From: JAGOFO01 sp964522105
GTDB lineage: Bacteria > Myxococcota_A > UBA9042 > DTJE01
Reading direction: 5' to 3'
DNA: 64,000 nt
Assembly (NCBI GenBank): GCA_964522105.1
Contig: CAZFVA010000009.1
Location: forward strand, 38,074-102,073
Shown: in pieces, positions 46,152-55,751 of the stretch
How positions within the stretch are numbered: the stretch's first letter is position 1
How the letters are laid out: each line of letters begins with the position of its first letter
Program-made: the position numbers and the translations under genes
The notes under the pieces: model-generated
The model's database searches: none
What the model was told of the DNA's origin: nothing
Seen by the model: the letters and a program-made list of their open reading frames with translations, nothing else

Positions 46152-48689
46152 TTAACGCCCGCGTAACGTCATGGAAATCTTCAGAATATCGGACAGGACG
46201 CCTGCTGCGGTTACGACGCCGCCGGCACCGGCACCCTGGACTATCAGCGGGTATTTCTGGTAGCGGTCGGTTGTGAAGGCCACGAAGGCCTCGGTTCCGC
46301 GCAGGCGGGCGGCCGGGTGGTCCATTGTGATGGTGATCGGGCCGACTGACACGATCGGGTCGTCGGAGGTTCCGGCGGCACCCGGGTTCACGCGGGCCAG
46401 ATAGCGAAGGACTTCGCCGCGCGACTTGATGGCGTCCATGCGTGCTGCCATCGTGGTGTCGTAACCTTTCAGACTTTCAAAGAAATCTTCGGGCGACATC
46501 GGTTTCATCAGTTCTGGCGGCAGCAGTGGTTCGACCTTTACGTCGGACATTTCCACCTGCAGGCCAAGTTCGCGGGTCAGGATAAGCGCCTTGCGGGCCA
46601 CGTCCATGCCGCCGAGGTCGTCCTGCGGGTTCGGCTCGGTGTAACCAAGTTCGCGGGCCGTGCGGGTCGCTTTGGAAAGGGCGACGCCGGCCATCAGTTC
46701 GTTCGTGATGTACCCGATTGTGCCTGAAAAAGACCCTTCAATAAGGCGGACGTGGTCGCCGGTGCGGACCAGATTCTTCAGTGTTTCAATAACCGGCAGA
46801 CTGGCCCCGACCGTCGTCGAGTACGCGTAAACGCGATGGTGCTGACGGGCGGCCGCAAACATTTCAGCACGCGCCAACTTCTTGATAGTTAAAGGCTTTT
46901 TGTTGGCCGCAACGACGTGGATGCCGCGTTCAAAAGCCATGGCGTACAGTGCTTCCATGCCGTCAAGGCCTGTGACGTCCACCAGAATCGGGACTGGAAG
47001 GCGACGAAGTTGGTCAAGGTAGTCGGTGACCGTGTTGCTGCCCGCTGCGGCGCCAAGTTCCGCTTCCCAGTTGCCAACGTCGATGCCGGTTTCGTTGTAC
47101 AGGACGCCGTGGCTGTCCTGCAGGCCGACGACTTTCAGCAGGACGTCGTGTTCTTCTTCAAGTCTGGCGCGTTCGTCGCGGATCTGCTGCAGCAGGTTGC
47201 CGCCGACGCTGCCTTTGCCAAGGATGAACAGCGACACTTCCTGATGGGCGAAGTTGAACGTAGCGTGGACGGTGCGGACCGCGACCTGTGTGTCGGCCGC
47301 GTCAATGACGCATGAAATCGACCGCGAACTTGCGCCCTGGGCGCTTGCGCGAATCGGGATGCCGACCGTTCCAAGTGCATTGAAGAAGCGCCCGGCCACG
47401 TTGGTCGTGCGGCCCATTGCTTCGCACACAAGGGTAAGTAACGTAACGGGTTCCACAATTTTGACCGGCTCGATTTCGCCGCGCTGCAATTCCAGAACAA
47501 ATTCTTCGCTGATGGCCTGGCTTGCGCGCTGCGAGTCCGACTGCCGCAGCACCGCTGCGACGGCCTGACCGTGGGCGCTCAGTGTGGACATCCAGACCGT
47601 GATTCCAGCCTTTTCAATTGCGCTCAGCACTCGGACCGCCACCTGGGCCCGCATCGCGATACGGCGCACCTGGACGCTCAGCATGGCCAGGTTTTCCATT
47701 GACGTGACCGACGTGGCCGCAGATTCGTCCTGCGACCCATCGGCATCAATCAATGTACCCGGTTCTTCCGGGTGCATCGTGTTGCGAATCCGCATCGGGA
47801 TATTGTCTTCAATCAGCGGAATCATCGTGCGCGGGTGAAACAGCGTCGCCCCGAAGTCAACCATTTCAAGGGCTTCCATGTAGCTCATACGCGCCAGCGG
47901 GTAGGCATCGGCCACGATGCCCGGGTCGGCCGTCATGACGCCCGACACGTCGGTCCAGATGACGACTTCAGAAGCCTTCAGGCCACGGGCCAGCAGGGTG
48001 GCCGTGTAATCAGACCCGTTGCGCCCGAGCGTCGTCGTTCGGCCATCGGTAGTCTGCCCAAGAAATCCGGTAGTTACAGGGATTTTGCCCGCCCAGTCCG
48101 TTGCCAGTTCGGCGATGCGCTGCCGCGTCGCGGTCTGGTCAACAACCGCAGCCCCAAAGTGGTCGTCCGTAACTGTCCATGTTCTTGAATCCACAAACAC
48201 AGCAGGCAGCCCGGCGCCGGTCAGCAACTGCGCCAGCACCGATGCGCTGAGCCGTTCGCCGAACGACAGCACCAGGTCAAGCGTCTGCGGCGTCTGCTCG
48301 TGCAGCAGGCTGATGGCATACAGAAGCTGCCGCAACTGGGCCAGCATTTCGCGGATAAGCGGCGTGATGGTCTGCTTTGCCCCGGAAGTCCCGTGGGCGG
48401 CCTGAATCTTCTGCAGCACCAGCAGCCCGTTGGAAGTCGTTAAATCCATTACCTGATCGACGATTTCTTCGGCCCCGGCAAGGTCGCCCTGTGCGGCCAG
48501 GATCGATGCGTCAATCAGTCGGTCTGTGGTGTGCTGCATCGCTGAAACGACGATAGCCGTCGGGCCCTCGGCGAACGCTTTGCCAATGATTTCAGTGACC
48601 TGCAGGATACGGTCAGGCGACCCCATCGACGTGCCGCCGAATTTCAGGATGTGATAGTTTCTGGATTCACCCTGTATGATCTTTTTCAT
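46152..48689 (-). CDS. thrA: bifunctional aspartate kinase / homoserine dehydrogenase
   Basis: It catalyses the first and third steps of the aspartate pathway leading to threonine and methionine. The 845-residue protein has an aspartokinase N-terminal half (KFGGTSMGSPDRI near residue 17; TLGRNGSDYTATLLA near 218), central ACT regulatory domains (about 310-460), and an NADP homoserine dehydrogenase half (ILGKGSVGGNLL; ANKKPLTI; EGSFSGTIGYI; GYTEPNPQDDLGGMDVARK). It starts two bases after the metX stop, within metY-metX-thrA. Given this context it may serve methionine synthesis (metL-like), and which end product feeds back cannot be read from sequence. Confidence 0.95.
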   Translation of the reverse strand: MKKIIQGESRNYHILKFGGTSMGSPDRILQVTEIIGKAFAEGPTAIVVSAMQHTTDRLIDASILAAQGDLAGAEEIVDQVMDLTTSNGLLVLQKIQAAHGTSGAKQTITPLIREMLAQLRQLLYAISLLHEQTPQTLDLVLSFGERLSASVLAQLLTGAGLPAVFVDSRTWTVTDDHFGAAVVDQTATRQRIAELATDWAGKIPVTTGFLGQTTDGRTTTLGRNGSDYTATLLARGLKASEVVIWTDVSGVMTADPGIVADAYPLARMSYMEALEMVDFGATLFHPRTMIPLIEDNIPMRIRNTMHPEEPGTLIDADGSQDESAATSVTSMENLAMLSVQVRRIAMRAQVAVRVLSAIEKAGITVWMSTLSAHGQAVAAVLRQSDSQRASQAISEEFVLELQRGEIEPVKIVEPVTLLTLVCEAMGRTTNVAGRFFNALGTVGIPIRASAQGASSRSISCVIDAADTQVAVRTVHATFNFAHQEVSLFILGKGSVGGNLLQQIRDERARLEEEHDVLLKVVGLQDSHGVLYNETGIDVGNWEAELGAAAGSNTVTDYLDQLRRLPVPILVDVTGLDGMEALYAMAFERGIHVVAANKKPLTIKKLARAEMFAAARQHHRVYAYSTTVGASLPVIETLKNLVRTGDHVRLIEGSFSGTIGYITNELMAGVALSKATRTARELGYTEPNPQDDLGGMDVARKALILTRELGLQVEMSDVKVEPLLPPELMKPMSPEDFFESLKGYDTTMAARMDAIKSRGEVLRYLARVNPGAAGTSDDPIVSVGPITITMDHPAARLRGTEAFVAFTTDRYQKYPLIVQGAGAGGVVTAAGVLSDILKISMTLRGR

Positions 48690-48691
48690 GG

Positions 48692-49792
48692 TTAATTGTC
48701 CTTAATAGCGGCCCGAAAATCCCTGATGACTGCCACCAGTTCGTCAATTTCAATCAAAAACGCGTCGTGGCCATGTATAGAATGCATGTTGGCAAGCGTT
48801 GCATTCGCTATCAATTCTGCCAGTTCCAGTTGATCTGCCTGCGGGTACAGGACGTCCGAGTCGTAGGACACGACAAGCGTCGGTTGGTTGATGCCAGCCA
48901 GCACGTCCACGTATTCGCCGCGCCCACGGGCCAGGTCATGACTGTCCATTGCACGGGTCAGAACCATGTATGTGTTGGCGTCAAAGCGGTCAACAAGCTT
49001 GTCGCCCTGATAGCGGAGGTAACTTTCAACGGCGAAAGTGGGCGTTTCGTTCTGCAGCATCCTTCCGAATTTCGCGTTGAAACTTGGTGCGCTGCGGTAC
49101 ATGCACATCGCCATCATTCGGGCGGCGCCAAGTCCCGCGCGGGGCGGCAGGGCACGGTCATAGCGTCCACCAAGCCAGGCCGGGTCAGCCTGTATTGCCG
49201 ATCGCTGAGCTTCGGACAGTCCGATGCACCATGCCGAATGTCTGCCACAGGCTGCTATTGAAACGACGGCGTCCACAAATTTGCGGCCCATCACCGCCCA
49301 CTCAAGCGCAAGCATGCCGCCAAGTGAACCGCCGATGACCAGTCGGACCTTCTTGACGCCCAACTGGCTTACAAGCGCCATCTGTGACGTCACCATGTCG
49401 CGGATCGTCAGTGCCGGGAAGTCCGGGCCGTACATGCGGCCAGTCGCCGGGTTGATGCTTGAAGGCCCGGTCGTCCCATAACATCCGCCTGGCAGGTTTG
49501 CGCATACAATGAAGTCGCTGCCTGGATCAACAGCGCGCCCCGGTCCCATCAAGCCGTTCCACCAGTCGTCGGCGTCGGCGGAACCTGTCAGCGCGTGACA
49601 AATTACTACAGCGTTGTCGCAGGCTGCGCTCAGCGTTCCCCACGTCCTGTAGGCCACCGTAAGTTCGGGTAGAACGGCTCCGCTTTCCAGCGTCAGACCG
49701 CCCGTAATATCAGCGAATTTTGTGGCGTCGGAAACGGGGGCGGCCAGATGTCCGACGCGACCCGGCCCCGCGACAAATTTATCACCGGTCAT
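48692..49792 (-). CDS. metX: homoserine O-acetyltransferase
   Basis: This alpha/beta-hydrolase-fold enzyme acetylates (or succinylates) homoserine for direct sulfhydrylation. The 366-residue protein has HALTGSADADDWW (about 65), SINPATGRMYGPDFP, the nucleophile motif GGSLGGMLALEW (about 150), and the catalytic Asp and His in SYDSDVLYP and GHDAFLIE. The ATG at 49792 is preceded by an excellent ribosome site (GGGGGAAGG) located in the end of metY. It directly follows the metY stop codon. Acyl-donor choice needs structural comparison. Confidence 0.95.
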   Translation of the reverse strand: MTGDKFVAGPGRVGHLAAPVSDATKFADITGGLTLESGAVLPELTVAYRTWGTLSAACDNAVVICHALTGSADADDWWNGLMGPGRAVDPGSDFIVCANLPGGCYGTTGPSSINPATGRMYGPDFPALTIRDMVTSQMALVSQLGVKKVRLVIGGSLGGMLALEWAVMGRKFVDAVVSIAACGRHSAWCIGLSEAQRSAIQADPAWLGGRYDRALPPRAGLGAARMMAMCMYRSAPSFNAKFGRMLQNETPTFAVESYLRYQGDKLVDRFDANTYMVLTRAMDSHDLARGRGEYVDVLAGINQPTLVVSYDSDVLYPQADQLELAELIANATLANMHSIHGHDAFLIEIDELVAVIRDFRAAIKDN

Positions 49793-51330
49793 CTACCTTC
49801 CCCCTTTAACTGCCGGTTTCGCAACCGTCGCCCGCCCCACAGTCGCGCGCGCCACGCAGTCAANNNNNNNNNNNNNNNNNNNNNNNNNNNNNNNNNNNNN
49901 NNNNNNNNNNNNNNNNNNNNNNNNNNNNNNNNNNNNNNNNNNNNNNNNNNNNNNNNNNNNNNNACTGCCGGTTTCGCAACCGTCGCCCGCCCCACAGTCG
50001 CGCGCGCCACGCAGTCAAAAGCCTGGTCGAAGTCGGCCTTGAGGTCATCAAGGTTTTCCAGCCCGACAGAAACTCTTATAAATTCAGGCGAAATCCCGCA
50101 TGCCGCCTTTGCTTCATCCGGTAGTTGCTGATGCGTCGTCGAAGCAGGGTGCAGAACAAGCGTCTTTGCATCCCCGAGGTTTGCCAGATGTGACGCCAGT
50201 TTTACAGAATTGATGAACGTTGCACCGGCAGCCTCGCCACCGGGCGTGCCACCCTTGATTCCAAAGCCCAGGACCGCCCCGAATCCGCCCTTCAGATACT
50301 TCGTGGCGACTGCGTGCGACGGATGGCCAGGCAGGCCGGTGTAATTGACCCACGCGACCATCGGATGCTGCACCAGCCATGTCGCCAGCGCCAGTGTGTT
50401 CGCGCACTGGGCATGTATCCGCAGGTGCAACGTTTCCGCGCCCTGAAGGAACAGGAATGCGTTGAAAGGGGCCGCGCACACACCGATGTTGCGCATGCCC
50501 TGAAGTCTGGCTTTCATGATGAAGGCGGTGCTGCCAGCTTTGTCTGCGGTGTCAGGGTTGTCTTCGGCCCCCGCAAAATCCCGCGCATAAACGACGCCGT
50601 GATAGCTTTCATCAGGGGTGGTGAATTCCGGGAAACGACCCTGTGACCAGTCAAATCGCCCGCTATCGACGATTACGCCGCCAATCGCGGTTCCGTGGCC
50701 GCAAATCCACTTGGTCGTCGAGTGAATAACGATGTCGGCCCCGTGCTGAATTGGCCGACACAGCACCGGCGCGAACGTGTTGTCGATTATCAGCGGCAGT
50801 CCGGCCGCATGTGCTGCCCCGGCTATCCCTTCAATATCAAGCACATCGCCCCGTGGATTTCCAATCGTCTCGATATAGACGGCCTTCGTTTCCGGCCTGA
50901 CTGCCGCCGCAATCCGTGCCGGTGTCGGGTCGTCCACAAACGTAACCTCAATCCCCATCTTTTTTAACGTGAACCGAAACAGCGTGTCTGTCCCGCCATA
51001 AAGGGACGACGAACTGACAATGTGGTCGCCAGTCCCGGCAAGTGTATGAATTGCAAGGAATATCGCCGCCATTCCGCTTGAAGTCAGCAGGGCGCCTGAC
51101 CCACCTTCCAGAGCCGCCATCCGTTTTTCAAACACGTCCGATGTCGGGTTCATCATGCGCGTGTAGATGTTTCCCGGCGTCTTCAGCGCGAACAGGTCGG
51201 CCGCGTGCGCGGCGTCCCGAAAGACGTAACTGGCCGTCTGGTAAATTGGAACTGCACGTGCCCCTGTTACCGGGTCGGGTGTCTGTCCCGCGTGCAGCAA
51301 TATGGTTTCAATCTCTGGTGTATCAAACAT
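49793..51330 (-). CDS. metY: O-acetylhomoserine sulfhydrylase (split by an assembly gap near its 3' end)
   Basis: This PLP enzyme makes homocysteine from O-acetylhomoserine and sulfide. ATG at 51330 has SD AAGGAA; an upstream TTG is less likely. Motifs are ETILLHAGQTPDP, YTRMMNPTSDVFEKR, the PLP Lys in VIHSTTKWICGHG, and NYTGLPGHPSH. One hundred N (49864-49963) interrupt the C-terminal codons and the flanking 55 bp are identical. Collapsing the N run plus one copy (155 bases) restores one frame of 460 residues ending VAKPAVKGGR, directly before metX. The literal frame across the N run is wrong. Confidence 0.93.
49809..50018. repeat. scaffold gap 1: 100 N between identical 55-bp copies
   Basis: Bases 49809-49863 and 49964-50018 are identical over 55 bp, beginning ACTGCCGGTTTCGC and ending CAGTCAA, around exactly 100 N. 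This is what two contigs sharing a terminal overlap look like when a scaffolder inserts a fixed-size gap. It is not a biological repeat. Confidence 0.9.
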
Positions 51331-51345
51331 TTTCAAATTCCTTTA

Positions 51346-51375
51346 CCCGGCAGGGCGAATTGTGCGTTAACCGGG
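51346..51375 (-). promoter_or_regulatory. hairpin in the metY leader
   Basis: In the untranslated region, CCCGG and CCGGG (51371-51375 and 51346-51350 on the minus strand) can pair around a 20-base loop just upstream of the AAGGAA ribosome site of metY. Sequestration of initiation is possible. The leader does not match SAM riboswitch classes I, II or III that I can recall. Confidence 0.3.
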
Positions 51376-51428
51376 AAAACAATCAAATCTAATACATGTT
51401 AATTGTGAAAGTGGCAGTTACTGACGGA

Positions 51429-51456
51429 ATTATCCTTATTCATTCGAAAGGTTCAA
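51429..51456 (-). promoter_or_regulatory. putative sigma-70 promoter of the metY-metX-thrA operon
   Basis: On the minus strand TTGAAC (complement of 51451-51456) and GATAAT (complement of 51429-51434) are 16 bases apart. The leader to the metY ATG would be about 90 bases long and contain the hairpin described at 51346-51375. Confidence 0.45.
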
Positions 51457-51473
51457 GCAAATTTATAATAATT

Positions 51474-53057
51474 TTAGAAAATCTGCCATGAAAGTCGAAG
51501 CAGGACGCGATGTTCTGTCTGCAGGTGGTCCGAAATGCTGATGTCTTTGACCAGTTTGAATATGTAGTTGATCGACGCGAATGATGCCAGACGGATACCG
51601 ACATTGCTTTCCCAGTCAGCTACCGGGTTTTTGTAGTCGTTGATCGGTTCCAGGAATTCCAGTTCGGTCGTCGCCAGAATCCATCTGGTAAGGCGCAGCG
51701 ACGCTACAACCGTTGATTCAAGGCCGTATTGATACGCGTCGTCCCGCTTGCGGACTTTGTAAGTGTTGGCCGTTTTGTCATACTCATAAGGTGAAAGCAG
51801 CCCACGCGTGAACACTACCCGGCCACCGAAACCAACGCGGAAATTCATGTCGAACCAGTGAACGCCGGTTACAAGAAAACCAAGCCCGACGCCGGCCTTC
51901 AGGTCCGTCGGAGCCCCGGATTCGGACAGCTTGAATCGGCCTGTCGCCGTGCCCAGGTCGCCGGTTTCAACCCCTTCTTTATCAACCAGCTTCACAGCCG
52001 TCGGGTCCTGGAAGTCGACATATCCCGGGAACAGCGCCGTTGAGGCCCCCAGCCGGATGTACGGCCCCAGCCACGGCAGTGCCCGGTAAACGTACAAGGC
52101 GTCCAGTTTCAATTCGTCCTTGTCCTTCATGAACGCCTGGTCTGGCATCTTTATTTGCTTTTCTTCCAGTCGCAGGCGTAAATAAACGTAATGTTTCGGG
52201 ACCTTGTACTGGGCCAGGAAATCAAAGAACCCGCCAAGCGTGAATCCGTATCCTGATGGAAAGCCGACTACGTCGGACCGCCTGTTAAACTCGAAGTCAC
52301 CGCCCAGTATCATGTGCAACTGCCAGTTGCGGCTTTTGGTCAACTTCAGCCCGGCCCCGAGGTCCAGTTCGCCACCGCCCAGGAAGTCCCCGGAATTCTT
52401 GTCCATTACCAGGGTAACTTTGTGTAGTTCGCCCGGCATCAGCCGTATCGTCAGAAAGTCCCGGCGGGCCTGAGTCCCGTCGCCGGTTCTGATAATCATG
52501 TAGTTGCCGGGTGGTACGATCCATGTCCTGACTTCTTCGCCGATCTCGACGTCCGCGCCGAAACCGACCCCGATGGTCTTTTTGGAAGGCAGACTGATAA
52601 GCTCGTAAGTGCCTCGAAATGACTCGCGATATTCGTTCATTACGTTGACGACGAGGCCGCTCCAGTCAGCCGGTATTCTTGTCGTAAGGCCTTCCTTGAC
52701 CAGCACCTTGCGTTTCATCTGCTCTTTGCCCGAGCCTGATCCGATCAGAACATCATAGACGCCGGGTTCAAGGATCGTGCGGGTGCCGGGCAGGGTGGTC
52801 GCGATGACTTTGCCGTCCGCCATTACCAGATACGGCGGTTCGTGCGTCCCATCGGTCATTGAAGGCACGAAAATCGCCCCTTTGGCCACAAGCACGAGGG
52901 TCGAATCCATCGACAACTGCTCGCGGGCGGGGGGTACTTTCCATGTTTCCGGTTTTTCAACGTCGAATTTCGGGGTGGCAATTGAAGCTGACGAACAAAG
53001 CAGTGCTGTCAAAATCGTGAAGGAAAAGACTGATTTGGTCTGCCTTGAACGAGTCAT
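51474..53057 (-). CDS. predicted outer-membrane beta-barrel protein
   Basis: This 527-residue exported protein has an N-terminal signal peptide (about 1-28). Residues about 30-210 form beta-rich domains with PEGA-like sections (GTRTILEPGVYDVLIGSG; VPPGNYMIIRTGDG). The C-terminal 300 residues show alternating hydrophobic strands with aromatic girdles (YVYLRLRLEEK, YVYRALPWLGPYIRLGAS, WFDMNFRVGFGG) and the chain ends in Trp-Gln-Ile-Phe, the terminal-Phe signature of barrel proteins. ATG at 53057 is chosen over upstream GTG and TTG codons. It precedes no obvious partner and its ligand is unknown. Confidence 0.72.
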   Translation of the reverse strand: MTRSRQTKSVFSFTILTALLCSSASIATPKFDVEKPETWKVPPAREQLSMDSTLVLVAKGAIFVPSMTDGTHEPPYLVMADGKVIATTLPGTRTILEPGVYDVLIGSGSGKEQMKRKVLVKEGLTTRIPADWSGLVVNVMNEYRESFRGTYELISLPSKKTIGVGFGADVEIGEEVRTWIVPPGNYMIIRTGDGTQARRDFLTIRLMPGELHKVTLVMDKNSGDFLGGGELDLGAGLKLTKSRNWQLHMILGGDFEFNRRSDVVGFPSGYGFTLGGFFDFLAQYKVPKHYVYLRLRLEEKQIKMPDQAFMKDKDELKLDALYVYRALPWLGPYIRLGASTALFPGYVDFQDPTAVKLVDKEGVETGDLGTATGRFKLSESGAPTDLKAGVGLGFLVTGVHWFDMNFRVGFGGRVVFTRGLLSPYEYDKTANTYKVRKRDDAYQYGLESTVVASLRLTRWILATTELEFLEPINDYKNPVADWESNVGIRLASFASINYIFKLVKDISISDHLQTEHRVLLRLSWQIF

Positions 53058-53145
53058 AGTCACCAATTAATCTTGTTCACGTCGCCATGCTGGTCCGCCG
53101 ACCCGTGCCGCAGTGCACTATCACAGTCAACCGCGCCGTCCCGCG

Positions 53146-53940
53146 TCACTGTCCCGCATCGCCGTCCGGTGTGATTAAATCCCTGTCGTCATCCGGCGGA
53201 CGTTCAATCTTGAGGGTCTTTTCGTCTTCGGGCCTTACCGATTCATCAAAGAACGGTACTGCATCATCAGTCACAGCAGGGCAGACGAGGGTCGGTGAAA
53301 CGCCGCGTTCAGTTGCAATAGCCTTGTCAACCCCGGCCGCGACAACTGCCATTTCGGTCTTCAGAATTTCCGAAAGCGTGCGGATGACATAAACCGGATT
53401 CTTCTTGTAAACCGGGCGCTTACGGTCGAATGAGTGGCGCCACAGAACTTTCTTGTCGCTGAATCTGGACAGTTCAATCTTCATCGCAAGGTGGGCAAAC
53501 CAGTCGTTGCCCGAGTCATATTCCTCGATTGCATCAACTTCGGCCGACAGCTCGTATTCCGGCGGTTTGTCGGTGTACTCAAGTTCAACCGTGTTGAAAA
53601 TATGAAGGGACTGCAGATGTTCCTTCATCATGTCACGGACCATTTCCTGAGGCTTGGCGGCCCAGAATCTGTAGCCGTAGTACTGGAATTCAAACGGCGA
53701 CTGGCGGTACACAAGCTGCGGTCGGTTATATGGGACGGCGATCGTAAACTTTTTGATTCGCAGACTTGCGGGGTAAAGGGTCGGCCGGTTCAGGTTTTCT
53801 GTGTCCTGTTCCAGCGGGTAACTGAGCGTATAGTACTTTCTTTGCGGGGCATGACCGCAGCCTGACAGGAACGCCGTTGCGATTAGTGTCGTCAGCACTG
53901 CCAACCCCAGAAGTACCAGTCTAGAATATCTTGATATCAT
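53146..53940 (-). CDS. ABC transporter auxiliary lipoprotein (PqiC/LptE-like ABC_trans_aux family)
   Basis: This is a 264-residue lipoprotein with a signal peptide ending FLSGC and the family motif RKYYTL shortly after, followed by IAVPYNRPQLVYRQSPFEFQYY-type strands (described, not quoted in full) and a C-terminal acidic tail rich in Asp and Glu. In MCE systems such lipoproteins sit in the outer membrane and contact the MCE tunnel. The start overlaps the MCE gene stop by four bases (ATGA), so it is the last gene of the mla-type operon. Confidence 0.82.
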   Translation of the reverse strand: MISRYSRLVLLGLAVLTTLIATAFLSGCGHAPQRKYYTLSYPLEQDTENLNRPTLYPASLRIKKFTIAVPYNRPQLVYRQSPFEFQYYGYRFWAAKPQEMVRDMMKEHLQSLHIFNTVELEYTDKPPEYELSAEVDAIEEYDSGNDWFAHLAMKIELSRFSDKKVLWRHSFDRKRPVYKKNPVYVIRTLSEILKTEMAVVAAGVDKAIATERGVSPTLVCPAVTDDAVPFFDESVRPEDEKTLKIERPPDDDRDLITPDGDAGQ

Positions 53941-54950
53941 GGCAGTTTACGCTCCTTTGCCTGGGACCCGCTAAGTATCATGCTCGGGTTTTCCCGGATC
54001 ATGCGCGAAAATTCAGCAAGGTTTTCAAGGGTTTCTTCCAGATACGAAAGGCTGGCAAACAGGTCGTCGCGGCCTCGTAATACCGTTGTATCAATGTTGC
54101 CGACTGTGCCTGTCGTCACGTCGATCAAGGCGTTGACCTTATTGACTATTCCCTGCAGTTTCGCATTGTCGACGGCCAGGCGGGCTTCGTTAGATATCTT
54201 GTCGATGTTTGTAACGATGTTGCGTAGTTTGTCTTTTTCAACGGCCGAGTTGACGTTGGCCGCCAGAATCCGGATTTCCTTAAGGGCGGCTGTGGCTTCC
54301 GTTTCAACTGACGTAAGCGTGCTGTCAAGTTTGATGGTTGAACTTTTCAGGTTGATGATGACGGCGCGCACGTCCGACCTGTTTTCGTCGATTGTTTCGC
54401 GGGTTGATACGGCAAGTTTATCAATGTTTTCAACAGCTTTGATTATCTTTTCGCGGTTTTCTGCTGATACCAGCTCGTTCATGCGGGTGGCAAGAATTTC
54501 GACTTTGGCGGCGATGTCTTCAGCTTTGCCGGTTAACCGGTCCATAAACGATTCGCCGGTCGGAATCTCGCCGCCGGGGGGCAGAAACTCACTCTCGGAC
54601 GTCCCGCCGCTTAACTCAATAAACTTGCTGCCGGTTATGCCAGTGGACGTAATGACAGCTTTGGTGTCTTTTTTGACCGGCGTCCCCGCCTTCAGACTGA
54701 TAGTCGCAATTACCTGGCCGACGTCTTTGCGGTTAATCGTCAGGTCTTCGACCCGGCCGACATAGATGCCGTTGTATTTTACTGATGCTCCGGCGTCCAG
54801 ACCTGCCATTGACGAGTTGAAGCGGGCCGTATAGGTATCCCTTTTTTCAACCAGTCGCAGCCCCATCAGCGTTCCAAGCGTGCCGAAAAGTACAACTGTC
54901 GAAAAAATAAGGAATATTCCCAGTCTGACTTTCTGGGTACGGGTAATCAT
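53937..54950 (-). CDS. mlaD: MCE-domain protein (MlaD-like)
   Basis: This 337-residue single-span inner-membrane protein binds lipids in the periplasm. A transmembrane helix (about 10-30) precedes one MCE domain (about 38-115: FNSSMAGLDAGASVKYNGIYVGRVEDL and ITSTGITGSKFIELSGG, both abbreviated here), then a long helical C-terminal region (about 130-310) that should form a coiled-coil needle or barrel stem in the hexamer. It overlaps the ATPase gene and the lipoprotein gene by four bases each. Confidence 0.9.
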   Translation of the reverse strand: MITRTQKVRLGIFLIFSTVVLFGTLGTLMGLRLVEKRDTYTARFNSSMAGLDAGASVKYNGIYVGRVEDLTINRKDVGQVIATISLKAGTPVKKDTKAVITSTGITGSKFIELSGGTSESEFLPPGGEIPTGESFMDRLTGKAEDIAAKVEILATRMNELVSAENREKIIKAVENIDKLAVSTRETIDENRSDVRAVIINLKSSTIKLDSTLTSVETEATAALKEIRILAANVNSAVEKDKLRNIVTNIDKISNEARLAVDNAKLQGIVNKVNALIDVTTGTVGNIDTTVLRGRDDLFASLSYLEETLENLAEFSRMIRENPSMILSGSQAKERKLP

Positions 54951-55747
54951 TCCCTTTCCTCCAGGTATGCCAGGAGTGAATTTGTCCTGGCGGATTGGGA
55001 CGGTACATTGCGGGCAAAGAAGTTAATAACTTCGGGTACCTCGCACTTTTTTGCGTCTTCAAGTGATCCGTCAAATAGAAGGTTTCCGCCGACACCAAGC
55101 ATGACGACGTCGTCAGCAATCTTATCTATGCTGGCCAGTTCGTGTGTGACGACAACGACGGTCATTTTGAATGTTGCCTGCAGGCTGAGGATCAGTTCAT
55201 CAAGCGAAGCGGCCGTCTGCGGGTCAAGTCCGGCCGATGGTTCGTCGCACAGCAGAACGGCAGGGTCCAGGACCATTGCGCGCGCCAGTGCCGCACGTTT
55301 GCGCATGCCGCCAGACAGTTCGGACGGAAGCATTTCCATCGCGTGACCAAGGCCCACCATGTCCAGCTTCAGCCTGACTATTTCGCGGATGACGGACATC
55401 GGCAGTTTTGTATGTTCTTTAAGGGGCAGGGCAACGTTTTCAGCGACAGTAATCGAGTTCAGCATCGCCCCGGCCTGAAACAGCAGTCCAATTTTGGAAA
55501 GGGCAAATGTAAGTTGATTGCCTTCAAGTTCATTCAGGTCGTTGCCGTCAACGCTTGTCTTTCCTTCCCATGGGCGCAGAAGGCCAATAATCGTCTTCAG
55601 CAGAGTACTTTTGCCGCACCCTGATATGCCGACTATTGTTGACACCTTGCCACGGGCGAAATCCACGCTTAAGTCCTTGATAATTGGACTTCTTGTGTAC
55701 CCGGCGGTAAGGTTTTCAACCTTGATAATCGGGTCTGTTTTAATCAC
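54947..55747 (-). CDS. mlaF: ABC transporter ATPase (MlaF-like)
   Basis: This 266-residue ATPase powers MCE-dependent phospholipid transport. It has Walker A GISGCGKSTLLK (about 38), Q-loop LFQAGAMLNS, signature LSGGMRKRAALARAM and Walker B VLLCDEPSAGLDP. The start is assigned to the GTG at 55747, four bases after the permease stop; the longer frame from a TTG at 55798 would overlap the permease by 47 bases. The ATP-binding set is complete. Confidence 0.92.
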   Translation of the reverse strand: MIKTDPIIKVENLTAGYTRSPIIKDLSVDFARGKVSTIVGISGCGKSTLLKTIIGLLRPWEGKTSVDGNDLNELEGNQLTFALSKIGLLFQAGAMLNSITVAENVALPLKEHTKLPMSVIREIVRLKLDMVGLGHAMEMLPSELSGGMRKRAALARAMVLDPAVLLCDEPSAGLDPQTAASLDELILSLQATFKMTVVVVTHELASIDKIADDVVMLGVGGNLLFDGSLEDAKKCEVPEVINFFARNVPSQSARTNSLLAYLEERE

Positions 55748-55751
55748 ATTC

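Noticed and set aside
49809..50018. 55-bp direct repeats as target-site duplications of a mobile element
   Set aside because: The space between is only N placeholders and an identical arrangement occurs at 57578-57787. Coding frames are restored by deleting the extra copy. No transposase or inverted ends are present.
51337..51473. SAM riboswitch upstream of metY
   Set aside because: The leader lacks the conserved cores of the SAM-I, SAM-II and SAM-III classes as I know them; only a simple hairpin is visible.
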